From: Sialis fuliginosa
Lineage: Eukaryota; Arthropoda; Insecta; Megaloptera; Sialidae
Assembly: GCA_961205875.1 (NCBI GenBank)
Contig: OY540810.1
Location: forward strand, 12,276,001-12,340,000
Direction of reading: 5' to 3'
DNA: 64,000 nucleotides
Shown here: positions 1 to 11,465 of the stretch, piece after piece
How the letters are laid out: each line of letters begins with the position of its first letter
Numbering within the stretch: position 1 is the stretch's first letter
The notes under the pieces: model-generated
What the model was told of the DNA's origin: nothing
Database searches by the model: none
Seen by the model: the letters and a program-made list of their open reading frames with translations, nothing else
Made by a program: the position numbers and the translations under genes

Positions 1-227
1 ATGAACACATCCGATACGTTAAAAACAAAATTTTAGAAAAAATAAATAAATATAAAAATTTTTTTGTTCGTACTATTCAGCGAAGGATGAAAACAAGTTG
101 AACGAATCAAAATAACTAGGTGTATGTACTAATATTTAGATTACATCACTACTAGCCTCTATGAAAGTCAAGTGTTTGTAGCTGCAGTATCGAGACAGGC
201 ATATTAATGTCCACACACATATCAGTT

Positions 228-878
228 TCAAGCGAAGAATTCTCTGTTGGAACCTTTTGCATACGCATTTGCTGTCGGTGATAACTTGTTATCCTCAAGA
301 GGATATGAGCCTTCATCTTTCTTTCTCATACGATACACAATAAACATCACTACCAAAATCGCACAAAGTAGCCCGACAACGGCACCTCCTATGACGGCTG
401 CAAGAATTCCAGGTTGCGCGAAGAACGAAGTGTGCCTCTCATCTGACTCAAGATCCATTATTACTTCGTCGTCGATATTAAACTTAATCTTCGTATGATC
501 GATCGGAGTTGTCGGTAATCCGTCGTTATCTTCGCTATTTACATTGAATTTGTCTTCTTTCTTATCGGTTTCCACGACACCTGGACTGTCTGGGTGCGGT
601 TGAGGCGGATCGGGATTTCGATCTTTCTCGTTCACTTTATCCGGTTTCTGAGGTTTCTTCGAATAAACAACACCGGAACCGAATTCACCATCTTCATCGT
701 CTGGTCCATATCCTGAACCACTCGATTCAAGATCATCTTTTACTTTATCTCCGCCGCCGCTGCCTTCGATATCATCGATGAAGATTTCATCTCGCCTATA
801 AGCATTGCTTTTATCTAATGCTATTGTGAACCCTATGAAAGTTACACAAAACCAAAGTAATGATATTCTGAGACGCAT
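228..878 (-). CDS. Sdc: Syndecan, complete and intronless (216 aa)
   Basis: Syndecans are type I transmembrane core proteins carrying heparan sulfate; they act as co-receptors (e.g. for Slit/Robo in insects) and link to PDZ proteins. Seen here: a hydrophobic signal peptide (about 1-21); acidic Ser-Gly attachment sites at 40-41, 53-56 and 68-69; a Pro/Asp/Lys-rich spacer; a membrane helix at about 159-181; the highly conserved C1 motif RMRKKDEGSY (183-192); a short variable segment; and a C-terminal C2 motif REFFA. The usual C2 end is EFYA, so the penultimate Tyr is Phe. The whole protein is one open frame from ATG (876-878) to TGA with no intron, which is unusual for syndecan and suggests intron loss or a retrocopy. 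A possible splice acceptor (AACAG|TGTGAAATG) sits 6 bases before the ATG, so a 5' UTR intron may exist. No clear poly(A) signal is visible in the 227 bases before the window edge. Family assignment is very secure. Confidence 0.93.
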   Translation of the reverse strand: MRLRISLLWFCVTFIGFTIALDKSNAYRRDEIFIDDIEGSGGGDKVKDDLESSGSGYGPDDEDGEFGSGVVYSKKPQKPDKVNEKDRNPDPPQPHPDSPGVVETDKKEDKFNVNSEDNDGLPTTPIDHTKIKFNIDDEVIMDLESDERHTSFFAQPGILAAVIGGAVVGLLCAILVVMFIVYRMRKKDEGSYPLEDNKLSPTANAYAKGSNREFFA

Positions 879-1289
879 TTCACACTGTTAACTATTCTTT
901 ATACAAAACACAAGTTCGATATAAAATGTCAGCATTAACATATAAACATACACAAAAACAACATTAAATCCTAAGCGAAATGTTTTAATAGGACGGTTGA
1001 CTTTTTAATGCACATAATCAACACGTATCGAACTGCACGAAACTTAATTCAAGTGTAAAAGATATTGATGTTTCTATGGCGGATTCAGTGCCATTTGCTC
1101 GCCATTGTGATTAGACACACAACACAGATCTACAATATAATTAGAATCTCCTAAGTACGCATGATCGACTCCACATAATCTGCGCAGTAGAATACTTTTA
1201 TACAGAGACCCCAAAACTTTATCAATATAGTTTTTGGGTGTCACCAAAATATAAATAATATTTATGTTTATTTATTTTATTTTTTATTA
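879..1289. other. 5' flank of syndecan; no further gene seen
   Basis: AT-rich non-coding DNA upstream of the syndecan start. It probably holds the 5' UTR exon(s) or promoter, but I see no convincing TATA/Inr arrangement and no coding frame. A putative 3' splice site lies at 885-886 (minus strand). Confidence 0.4.
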
Positions 1290-1383
1290 GCTGTTCGGTT
1301 TTTATTTAAATTGTTGAATAATTAACTACCTTTGGTGAATTTAACACGAGGAAGCACTGTGCATTTATTTGGCAGATGTTTTT
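1290..1383 (-). repeat. Repeat family A, 5'-end fragment
   Basis: On the minus strand this begins AAACATCTGCCAAATAAATG and follows the start of the 0.8-kb family A seen in full at 48465-49295. Shared landmarks are GCACAGTGCTTCCTCGTG and AATAAAAACCGA. The rest of the element is missing. It abuts a family B copy. Confidence 0.75.
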
Positions 1384-1384
1384 T

Positions 1385-1600
1385 ATATTGTCTTTAAAAT
1401 TATTTCAGTTATAATTGATTAACAGATAAATGTCTATTTAAAACTATCATCTCTCATTCATTTGTAATTTATTTAAAGCATATATTTAAATTTTCAACTG
1501 ACGCCTTTGGAATAATATGCATGGAAATGACGAAAGTGACATTTAAAGAAAGGATGGCCGCCGTCAAATTTTGGTAACAGTTTCATATACGGACTCCAGT
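1385..1600 (-). repeat. Repeat family B copy (inverse of 13018-13275)
   Basis: The reverse complement matches 13060-13275 over most of its length. Shared landmarks are GTCCGTATATGAAA, GTTACCAAAATTT, CGGCGGCCATC, GGCGTCAGTTGAAAATTT and AGACATTTATCTGTTAATC. A third partial copy is at 18778-18890. Confidence 0.75.
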
Positions 1601-2077
1601 TAAAATCAATATAATTAATATGTAATAGAATAGAACATTAAATTTCAAAACTTTTTTATGTTTACATCATTATACAGAAACGAATATTTTGAAAACGGTT
1701 TATCATAAAGAAAAATATAACAAATTTTAGATAACATTATCTATAACTTTTATTAAAATTTTTTCTCTAGTACCAATCATTATAATAATATTAAAAAAAA
1801 AACTAAATCTTAAAAAAGTGATGTGTGCCTCACCCACTTAAGCGCACGGTTAAAGTGAAACTTCTTTTGTTTTTATTAACCATGCAAATTAAATAAATAA
1901 AGTAAACGATTGTTAAATTAATAATCAAACATATTATTTTAACACAAAAATCGTACCTATACAAAATATTGAAACTATTCATCTATCTTTCTCTTATTAA
2001 TTTATTCATCTCTCTCACGCATAACCGACGTAAAGTGACTTGTGTACACATGCGTTATTCATCCATATTTCTCTTAT

Positions 2078-2196
2078 ACATCTACTCACGCATATGCACA
2101 CTATTGCACACTCTTCTTAGCGTTTCATATTAAAATCTGTCGAGGTCATTCTAATTCACAAGTCTTGCTAAAAAAAGTTTCACACAAAAATTGACA
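2078..2196 (+). repeat. Repeat family F copy
   Basis: Matches 61756-61852 in direct orientation: CTACTCACGCATATGCACAC, CTTAGCGTTTCATAT, AAAATCTGTCGAGGT, GTTTCAC. Family type unknown. This copy is surrounded by AT-rich non-coding DNA. Confidence 0.7.
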
Positions 2197-3424
2197 GGAG
2201 TCAACATCCGTATTTCATATCTGTAAATCAGTGGTTCTCAAAATTCAAAAATTGCGGAACTCTAGCCACATTTAATACGCCAAGGCATTGAGTAAAAAAT
2301 AATTTAATTATTTTTGACTCAATGTCTTGGCCAAAACTGCCCAAAACTAAACATATAATTTAAAAAAATAAAGGGAGTCCAGTGGTGTAACAACGGGTGG
2401 GGAGAAGGTACCTTACTGCAGTGGCCTAACCAGCGTGGGATTAGCTAGTGATACCATATAATATAATACCTATATCTGTAAGAGATAATGGGAGAACCTT
2501 TCCTTATGAACGGCTTACTCCGAAAAAAAATCTGGCTACGCCATTGGCTGCCTGACGATCGGAAAGACGATATATATGCATTATAATTTTTATTTCTAGT
2601 ACGTCGTTCATATCAGATTTGCAATGCATCAAATTAAATAATTTGTGCATCGTGTGCATTAAATAAAACCCATGCAGTTTCTATTACACTTGAAATTGTC
2701 AATTTTGCGTCTGAAAATTACATTTACTCAACAATTTTAAGTTCAATTTCAGTAATGATTAATATATTTAATATTTAATGATTGCAAACTTTTATTTACT
2801 ATAGCAGATTAAGTACTTATTTTAGCCCAGGAAAATAAGGATTTTTCTGCGAATCCAAGTGAAGTTTTCTCACCGGGATTATCTTTATTTGGGCATAAGA
2901 AACAACGTGTGAAAAATCCATTGCGAAATTGTGTGCACAAAAAAAGTTATTCAAGGTCAAAGGTTGGAAAAAAAAATTTTTTTTCCAAATATCTCGTAAA
3001 CTCTTAGTTTTACGGCAGTTTTAGTTATTATAAAATTTGTTCTTTAGCTAATTTTACATAAAAAAAGTCTTATACAAAATATCGACGAGTGGCACTTGGG
3101 TAGGTTTACTTGTTAGTAAAAAAATCAGGGGAGGAGAGGAGGTAAACTAAATAAAAATTAGAAGAGTCACTGGTGAAAAATGTTAGACATTTTATTTTTG
3201 TAACGACTGTATCCAGTATTAGTCATATTATTTAAATAAAAGATATCATATCTCTTTTTTCTATATTTGCAATGTATTCATATCTCAAAGACAAATAGTA
3301 ATTTGGATACTAATCCATATTATTTTTTCTTCACAAAATATTAAATACTTCTTAAAACAAATACTCATGAAAATGGGATTGGCTAGAGGCGGAAATAATA
3401 TTAATAATAAAACTTATTATCTTA
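2197..3424. other. Intergenic AT-rich DNA with hAT-like end and a hairpin
   Basis: No coding potential seen. CAGTGGTTCTCAAAATTC (2230-2247) looks like a hAT terminal sequence. A nearly perfect hairpin follows at 2279-2331. Around 2964-2989 is an uninterrupted A-run/T-run palindrome flanked by TTGG and CCAA. Nothing else recognised. Confidence 0.4.
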
Positions 3425-3575
3425 AATAATTCTGTATAGTTTACATTATTATTAATATACCTATCATGGGCGTTCGCAGAAAGAGGGTGAACGGGGCACT
3501 TTCCCCTCTCCCTAGGTTCATTCCAGTGATCAACGCGTTTCAAAGAAAATGTGCCAGACTCATTCATTTAAATCA
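3425..3575 (+). repeat. Duplicated ~150-bp module, copy 1
   Basis: Contains CTATCATGGGCGTTCG, GGTGAACGGGGCACTTTCC, CCTCTCCCTAGGTTCATTCC and ACGCGTTTCAA. The same module recurs in direct orientation at 5720-5860, on the other side of a hAT element, so the two copies bracket it. Confidence 0.75.
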
Positions 3576-3589
3576 TGTATAGTTTACAT

Positions 3590-5719
3590 CAGGCCTGGCC
3601 AACTCAAATTGCTCCACGGGCCGCATTGACGACGACCTAAAATTGTTCGAGGGCCGCACATAAATAATCTAATTTTTTTTCTCATAATTTGTTCGATATC
3701 TGGCTGTACAACGAACTTCGTACTTATTGAATTTTTTTCTAGTCACCTTCATTTTTTTAAAGTAGAACTACTTATATACCCGGTAACCTCGAGAGCAATA
3801 AATGCAAATAAAATATGTTTCCTTTTAAAAATGTATTCGCAGAACTAATAATCGTACAAAAATACATATAAAGTTGCCAGTAGATTTATAATAAGGTCCA
3901 TCCCTCAACCTTTAAATATATTAGCATAAAACAGTTAAACAAATTATCATAGGGTTTTGAACTTTCAATATTTCACCTCCCATCAAAGATGAAAGGTTGT
4001 AATTGGTCTCATTTGATATTCGGCAGAAAAAAAAACCTATTGGAGGTGTAAAGTAAACATTTTTACCCCTTATCGCGTATAGGAGCCAATATATTTACGA
4101 TTTTGTAATAAGGCTTCGAACGCATGGGAGGTTTTTCGCCGCGCCGCACAGTGTGGCAGAGCTGGACAAATGCATTTTTTCGAAGTATTTTTCTGAATGT
4201 TTTTACTTATAGATTCTTTTTAAAAACACTTCAAAGAATCAAGAACATGTATAAAAATATATATTTCCCGCCGGAAAAGTATCTTAAAAATGTGGCAAAG
4301 TTGATTGTATTTGATTTCTCAATTGTTGCAAAAATTATAGTACACTTTAACATTGATGAAAATACAAACGGTTGGAACTTTTTTCACTTTTCAACTAGTA
4401 ATTATGTTTGTTTATGTCTTTTTTAAGAACATGTATAATATTTCAAAGAAATATATTAAATTTCGAGGGGATTTTTGAATGCACTTCTGAAACACTCAAA
4501 TTTTTATGATATTTCAACTTTGCATAAACTTTTAGTAGTGTGCCCGGGCGTGCCCGGGATTGAAACTATGTACATTTTATAAATTAGGACATATGAAAAC
4601 TATGGTCAAAATTTCAGCTGCCGGTTTTTGCCGTTTTTTGCATACGAGCATTTTTCCTGGAGAATCTAAAATATTTAAAAAAATGAAAATTAAAAAAAAA
4701 TTCAGAAGTCAGTTTTTATCGGTAAATTTTATTTTATTTTCAATGTATATATATTTCAGGCGCGTATTAAGAATTTTTCAAAGAGGGGCACTGATATTTT
4801 GTTGTTATTCAACTTGATAGTAATAAAACATAATATCGAATTGATTGTACTGTAATTTAAAAAAAACAGCTTTCTAATTGTACAAATTAAATATTTTGTT
4901 CACATTTATAATTTTTTAATATAAAAATATTATAAATTTTGATATTTTATATTTTCAAAATTTTTAAAAAATTATTTTACAAATTTCGTTATGAAATTAT
5001 TAAATTACATTATAAAATAAATTAATAACAATAAATTATTATTTTATTTGTTTGATTCATATAACTAAATAATTTTTTTTTTTTAAATCAGGATTTTTTC
5101 ATAAATTTTTTGATAATTATTTTAGAGATTTAGTAGGTCATTTTCAGATATTTTTCAGATTTTTTTATGTAGCTGTTTAAAAAATAATAATAAAAAAAAA
5201 AAATAGATTTTTTCAGTATTTTTTTCTGAAATGTATTTAGAATTTAGTAAGGCATATTCCATAATTTTTTCAGATTTTTTATACAACTGAATTATAAAAT
5301 TTAAAAAAGTAAATAAAAATTTCAGGACTTTTTTCAGGATTTTTTTCAGACTTTTTTTGTTAACTAAATTGGGCATTTAATAAGGCATATTCCATAATTT
5401 TTTCAGATTTTTTGCGGTTAAATTGAAGGTTGGGCGAACGTTTGTCCAAAAAAACACCGTTTTGCCACACTGTGCGCCGTTTTAAAAACGCAACCGGTCG
5501 TATTTTAAAGATGAAACAGTAACTTTTCGGAATTGAATACATCTGTACAACTTGTAATGGTCAACGTTTTTTCGCTGCTTGTTCGCGCACCAAACGTGAA
5601 CGGGTGCACGTTGAAAAATCTCCCGACTAATAAATAAATGGCGTAAATAGAAAAATTCAATATTTCGTCGCCACGGGCCGCACAACAGGGCACGGCGTGC
5701 CGCAGGTTGGCTAGCCCTG
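3590..5719. mobile_element. hAT-type non-autonomous transposon (2.1 kb)
   Basis: The left end CAGGCCTGGCCAAC and the inverted right end CAGGGCTAGCCAAC match at 12 of 14 bases. Both have CGGGCCGCA-type subterminal sequence, typical of hAT elements. Flanks (GTTTACAT / GTTACATT) suggest a degraded 8-bp target duplication. No transposase is visible; the small open frames inside (e.g. 4124-4426) resemble nothing. The right third (about 5090-5415) is a degenerate array of TTTTTTCAGATTTTT units, including two copies of GGCATATTCCATAATTTTTT. Confidence 0.65.
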
Positions 5720-5860
5720 GTTACATTACTATTAATATACCTATCATGGGCGTTCGTAGAAAGGGGGTGAACGGGGCACTTTCCCCTCTCCCTAGGTTCA
5801 TTCCAGTGTTCGACGCGTTTCAAGGCAATTGTAACAGGTTCATTCATTTAAATGGTGAAA
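5720..5860 (+). repeat. Duplicated ~150-bp module, copy 2
   Basis: Direct copy of 3425-3575 (CTATCATGGGCGTTCG ... ACGCGTTTCAA), immediately right of the hAT element. Sequence 5861-6318 beyond it is AT-rich with no recognised feature. Confidence 0.75.
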
Positions 5861-6466
5861 CGCCGCCTTTTTGCGTTAAGATTTATTTATTTTTTGTGTA
5901 GAAAAGGTGCCAGGCTCATTCATTTGATGGATTGATATAATGAATAAGGAAGTTATACACAAAAACAAACAGTATGTAATAAATTATCAATGTTTAATAA
6001 AATAATAAAGAAAAAAAGGACAAATTTACAAATTTTTTACTACAAATGCACAAAAAATTGCTTTCTTATTAATGCACAAACTACAATTTATTTATTATTC
6101 ATAATAATATACAAGGCTGCAACCATAACAAAGTATTATAAACGTACAATCGGTTATTTTTCCACCGAGTTTTGTATCAAAAGTATTTTTAATTAAGGCA
6201 TGTGAACTTATTTGAACTTTGATGCACTTTAATTAACACTCAATTTTACTATTTATTAAATGTAACTTCATTTAAATTATTTAATAATAATTATTTTATT
6301 AGTTTTCCTTCTTTTAATTTAACCCTTAACCGGCCACTTGTTTCATTTATATATTTTTTGGTATTTCCAAAAAAAAAAACGATCCTGTAACTTTCTATTA
6401 GACCCTCTCCCCCTTTTTGCAATACCACAGTAGAAATAAGGTACTGGCACCAATCTTGAATAATAC

Positions 6467-6720
6467 CCCAGTTTGTTTAATTAAATGTACTAAATTATAA
6501 ATATTTGTTGATATTTGATAACTGCTATTACTGAATCATAATCTATAGACAATAAACTGTAAAATAGCTTAATTTGACGACAATCGGCCAATGGGTGTCA
6601 AAATGGTGGACATTTTAAAAATTATTAGTGTAATATATTTATTAATTATTACATTATCATAGCATCTGCTTTAATAAATTGTTTCAAATTTTACGATTCT
6701 TTATTTTATAAATTTTAAGA
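6467..6720 (+). mobile_element. Family C MITE, decayed copy
   Basis: Shares AAATATTTGTTGATATTTG, GAATCATAATCTATAGAC, CAATCGGCCAATGGGTGTC and the flanking GGTACTGGCACCA with copies at 24239, 27798 and 43278. The right terminus is lost. Nested in the piggyBac-like element. Confidence 0.7.
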
Positions 6721-6741
6721 ATTTATTTATAAAGAAGCCAA

Positions 6742-6848
6742 TCCCCCCCCCATTTTTGTAACTAGCGAGGGGCAGGATGGTTATATCATATAATATATAT
6801 GTTATGTCAATGCTCCCCCCCCCTTAAAAAATCCTGATTACGCCACTG
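6742..6848. repeat. hAT-like MITE with poly-C tracts
   Basis: Shares the layout of 39619-39743: C-run, ATTTTTGTAAC-AGCGAGGGGC, an ATATA-rich middle, a second C-run, then TAAAAAATCC...CGCCACTG. Confidence 0.6.
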
Positions 6849-7549
6849 TACTATTTGTTTGTATTTTTATGATTTATGACCTGTCGGTATTTCCCAGACA
6901 GTAAAATTTTCAGAATATGATATCATTAAGTTATCTTTTTTTTGACATATCTAAAAAGATCAAATTGTGAAAGGTTTTGCCTGTTTGGATTATTCTTGGT
7001 ATTGTTTTGTGTTTTGAAATAATCATTCGCAATTAATTAAGAAATTTAAATTGATCTCAAATTGATATACATGGGATTTACAGTTTTAATAAAATTCTGT
7101 GAATTTGTTTCAAAAATTTCCTCTGTATCGATTTTAAGTAATTAAAGATTGGATTCTTATACGATCATTATTCTTATGACGATTTATAATAAAATAACAC
7201 TATAATAAAGTAGTAAAATAATTTTAAAAACTATGATTATGAATTATCACGCAAAAAATAAAATAAAAATTCTTTATCCCGTTAAAAAATATTAATTAAA
7301 CCTTTTTTTAAATCTGTAATTTTAGAAGTGTGGCAACGTAGCATGGCTTGTACATGTTAGTTGTGATAAAATAATCAAACGGAAAATAATTTTCGGAAAA
7401 AATAGATCAGATGTAGGTACTATATAGCAGATAAAGAGCAGAAAAAAATTATATCTATACAGAGATCAGTAGATCTACGCAGTTCTATTTAGATTTAAAT
7501 TTTTTGACGTGAATAACGTGGATTGGCATTTTAGAAACTCAATGTAACG

Positions 7550-8020
7550 CGCAAAGATCATTTGCGCGCTAGCGTAAATTTATAATCAGTATATCTCGAC
7601 ACTCAGAGCAGCTACCACATGGGTTTTGGTCTCAAATTATAGATCACGATTAGATCTACGTGGGGCAATTACAAATCAAAACATTTAACCAGTTTTAATG
7701 AATTAAAAAATTCATATTATAAAAAAACAACAAAAATTAAATTTTGTTTTTCCACGATTTTGCTTGTAAATATTAATTAGGTAATTGCTCCGACAAATCA
7801 TAAAAAATAACTATATTATACAATATTAATTATATATTTCTTTATTTATACTTTATGGCAGCATTTAAACTCCATTTTACAAATATTCAAATTTTTTTTG
7901 TGAACAAAAAAAAATTAAATATGTACAATCCATGATTTTGAGATTTATTTAATTTTAACCAAACTGCAACGTATTCACGCACATTTCTCGACTATGCATC
8001 CCGACACAATCACACCAATT
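7550..8020 (+). repeat. Repeat block J, shared with 41716-42200
   Basis: Matching landmarks: ATTTGCGCGCTAG, CTCGACACTCAGAGC, GGTTTTGGTCT, ACAAATCAAAACATTTAACC, CGTATTCACGC and TGCATCCCGACACA. It probably represents the interior of an old larger element. Confidence 0.6.
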
Positions 8021-8328
8021 TTTTTTAGATCTTATTTCATCTACTTAGATCTATTCTATTTTTTCCGGAGTATTACTATATACGTTTTAATTTACTAATA
8101 CTATTTTTTATACAAAATTTGTTTGTAAAAAAACATAGGTAATCCCCACTCACTACTTGCCCCATAAAGACTGTTTATAGCCAACCTCCAACCTCCTTAA
8201 GCAGATTTTTGTATTTACTACATAAAACTAATTTTTTAGTATGCTTTAAAAAAAATTTAATAAGTTATTTCTTTAGGATGTAATTTTTTCAGTTTTACCA
8301 AAAATTCACGTGGCCGGTTAAGGATTAA

Positions 8329-8929
8329 TTTAACAACAATGGATTACTATTATATCTAACATTGATAGGTATGTAATACATGCCTTAATTGATTAATTTT
8401 GATTATGTATGGTCCCAGTCCTATTCATATATCATCATGTAGCTATTATAAAAAACGTTTTGCTAAATATGTTTTCCCTACAATGTATAAACATCAATAA
8501 TAATCAATATGTTAATAATTATGACAATTATTTTTATTAATTTTAGACATTAAATTTAGACATTGTTGTTTTTGCATAATTTAATTATTATTATTTATAA
8601 TATATATGTATATAACTCAAATATATCAACTCTATAGAAATTAAACATTTATTATAAAATATTAATATCAATAATTGGAACTAATACATTTATCGATTAG
8701 AAAATAAATATATAACAAGAAACTACATACTTGGCAGTGCAATGTAAAATATATTCAAAATAATGCATACTTTGGTCCAAATTAGTGATGCTTTTAAATT
8801 TTAAAATTGATATTTTTGATATTACTAACATTTAACTAATACTTTACAATCCTAAACAATATGAACACATTTTAATTCCTGTTTTCTTTTTCTTTTATCC
8901 GTACTCTTATATAATATACCAGATTAATC
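8329..8929. other. AT-rich intergenic DNA, nothing recognised
   Basis: No open frame, tandem repeat or family match was noticed between the piggyBac-like element and the next foldback. Confidence 0.4.
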
Positions 8930-9721
8930 CCCAGTTTCACCAAGCTATGTTATTTCTAACAACCATGTTAATTTTTTAAATAGACCAATCAGAAGTAAGT
9001 TAAAAATTTTCGATTTTTTAAATATATTTTGAAAGTAAAATATATTGTGAAAACTGTAGAACGAAATTCAAAGCATTTACAATGTTATAGCACATAGAAG
9101 CGTTAGTGTAACATCTGTTACTAAATTTTAAAAGGTGTTTTTCTCGGTTGGTGGGAAGCATAAACGAAATTCTAATCAACCGATCGGGCTATAATTTTAA
9201 CACGTTGTTCTATAGACTAATAGTTGTCATGATAAAATTATTTATTTTTATTAATAATTTCTTAATTTTATCGATTTTCAACAAACAAAAAACCCATGGT
9301 TTTAGTGAACTTTTTTTACAAGTCCACCATTTTGTTTTTTATAAATATAAATGTCTAATTCTAGGTAATACGATGATAGAGACAAGTCTCTAAAATAACA
9401 ATATATTTGATTTTTTTGTTTCAAATCACTACAAGTGGAGATGTGCTTCCCACCACCCACTCACCTTTTTTTAGAGCGTCCATTTTGACCTCAAAAAACA
9501 CAAAGTATTATAAAATTTACTAAAAAAATTTTTTTTTATAATTTAAGAAGCAAATAAAAACATACAAAAATTGAAGAGATTAAGTATATTTTATTTTGTT
9601 ACGAAAAATAAATCTGAAATAATCATAAAATTTTAGGCGTCACACCGCAATACTGCCTTCTGATTGGTTCATTTGAAAATTTACAGGATTGTTAGAAATA
9701 ACATAGTTTGGTGAAACTGGG
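8930..9721. mobile_element. TIR element with ~60-bp inverted ends (792 bp)
   Basis: The left end CCCAGTTTCACCAAGCTATG is mirrored at the right by CCCAGTTTCACCAAACTATG. Both continue through GTTATTTCTAACAA and ACCAATCAGAAG. Non-autonomous; superfamily undetermined. The open frame inside (9148-9393) has no recognisable domain. Confidence 0.7.
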
Positions 9722-9878
9722 TATAAATATTACAGTCATATTAAATATAGTAAATGATTTTTATGGCAGTAATATTTTCCGACTAGTATAAAAATAAAAT
9801 AGTTATTAATACAATTTTATAAATTACTTCTTAACTAGTCATTTTGCTATTTATTTCATTTTAAAATACAATTAAATA

Positions 9879-10288
9879 ACCCAGCCAGAAAATCATAAAT
9901 AATAAAACCCCAATATACCCCCATCGTTCCTCACGGATAAGTTTTTCACGAATATCTCAAAAACTATCAATTGTACGATAAAAAATGTTTTATACAAAAA
10001 AATAGAGCAAAACATTTTCTATAAAAAATGTCCCATGCATTTATCTATACAACTAATTTTTCTTATGGAAACTTGCTACGTACTTAATATATACGTACAC
10101 CTTTATATCGAATTTACATGAGAAATATTAGTTTCACAGAAAAAATAATAAGGGAAATTTTTATAGCAAATTTCCTACTGTTTCTTTTTGTTTACCAGCA
10201 TTTTTATCATAGAATCAGTAGTTTTTGAGATATTCACAAAAAAACTAACGATGGAGAATTTTGAGGTTATAGAATGACTGGGTTGTAA
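9879..10288. mobile_element. Diverged foldback element (~410 bp)
   Basis: Inverted arms: the left has AACCCAGCCAGAAAATCATA, CCATCGTT, GAATATCTCAAAAACTA and ACGATAAAAAATG. The reverse complement of the right has AACCCAGTCATTCTATAACC, CCATCGTTAG, GAATATCTCAAAAACTA and ATGATAAAAATG. The arms are older than those of the other foldbacks here. Confidence 0.6.
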
Positions 10289-10974
10289 AGATATGTTTAT
10301 AATTTCATATTAAGTAATGTTGGTAGAGCTGTGTGAAACTTTGGTCAACCAGTAAAATGCACACAAGTTTAAGATATTTTGTAAAATGTTCTACAAAATA
10401 TTTACTGATCTCATGTGCACTTTTGAAATAATTTTATAAGAAAATATGAAAGAATGGCTATATTAAACAAAATAAAAGTTAAATTAGCTAGACACACAGC
10501 TCAGAATGTGACTTGACAAACGTACTAGTTCCAAATATTAAAACTAACTTGAAATCTACTAGTAAAACGTTACAAAAATATTTTGTGAGTTATAATAAAT
10601 GTTTCTTATTTAATTACTTATTTATCCATTTAGTTTGGAATGCATCATCTCATGGAAGAATTTTACAAGTAAAAATTGCAAATTAATGAACAAATATAAT
10701 ATCTGAGATCCTTTTTTCTTTAATTATATATAAATCTTACTTATTCTATATTTAAATAATGGTATAGTTGCTAATTGCATATAATAGCTCTATTTAAATC
10801 AAATGATTCTTGTATGCACTTTATAACATTTACAAAAAAACTCTCAACTATTTACATTTATATGCAGTTTATAAGTAGGAAGAATTTAAGAAATTCAGAA
10901 ATATGATAATTTTGACTGAATATTTTCTTCAGAAAGTGATCCTTAAGTTTCTCCCTCTGAGAGGTTGACGGAGA
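10289..10974. other. AT-rich intergenic DNA, nothing recognised
   Basis: No gene or repeat family identified. Confidence 0.4.
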
Positions 10975-11465
10975 AAAATATGTATAGAACCTTCTTGTAG
11001 ATAATTTAATTAGCTTTATTTTTATATACAACTATTTTTGCCGTTAAGTTGAAAGAAACTCACGAAATTGGTAAAACTGATTTTTGTCCGTTCGCCAGTT
11101 TCAAAATTTTAAAAATAAATTCAGACGGTCATTACTCACAATCAGTGAAATAAAAATCTTATGAAAAAAATGTATAGAACTTTTTCTGTAGATAATTTTA
11201 TTACCTTTATTTTTATTTGAGACTATTTTTTCCGTAAAATTGACAGAAAGCCGATAAATCGGTAAAAAATAATTTTTGTCTGTTCCCGTTTCAAATTTTT
11301 TTTATAAATTCAGACAGACATTATTCAGTGCAGTACAAATCAGACCAAAAATATTTATAGGACCTTTTTGATGAGGACTTTAATAAGTTTTAATTTTATA
11401 TATAACTATTTTTGCCGTAAAGTAGAAGGAAAGCTGAGAAATCAGCAAAAACTGATTTTTGTCCT
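10975..11465 (+). repeat. Tandem repeat, ~190-bp unit, about 2.6 copies
   Basis: Three diverged units each carry ATGTATAGAAC(C/T)TT (or TTTATAGGACCTTTT), TGTAGATAATTT, ACTATTTTTGCCGT, GAAAGC-GA, AA(C/T)TGATTTTTGTC and a following TTTCAAA. The last unit is cut short. Confidence 0.65.

Larger units (their letters stand above)
6323..8324. mobile_element. piggyBac-like non-autonomous element (2.0 kb)
   Basis: Flanked on both sides by TTAA (6319-6322 and 8325-8328). The inverted ends are CCCTTAACCGGCCACTTG and TCCTTAACCGGCCACGTG. TTAA targets with CCC-type termini are the hallmark of piggyBac. No transposase frame remains. It contains a family C MITE (6467-6720), a poly-C hAT-like repeat (6742-6848) and a block (about 7550-7700, 7960-8020) shared with 41716-42200. 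Confidence 0.65.

Noticed and set aside
4124-4426. 100-codon open frame inside the hAT element
   Set aside because: Phe/Lys/Asn-rich composition of AT-rich random DNA, no domain, no relation to hAT transposase.
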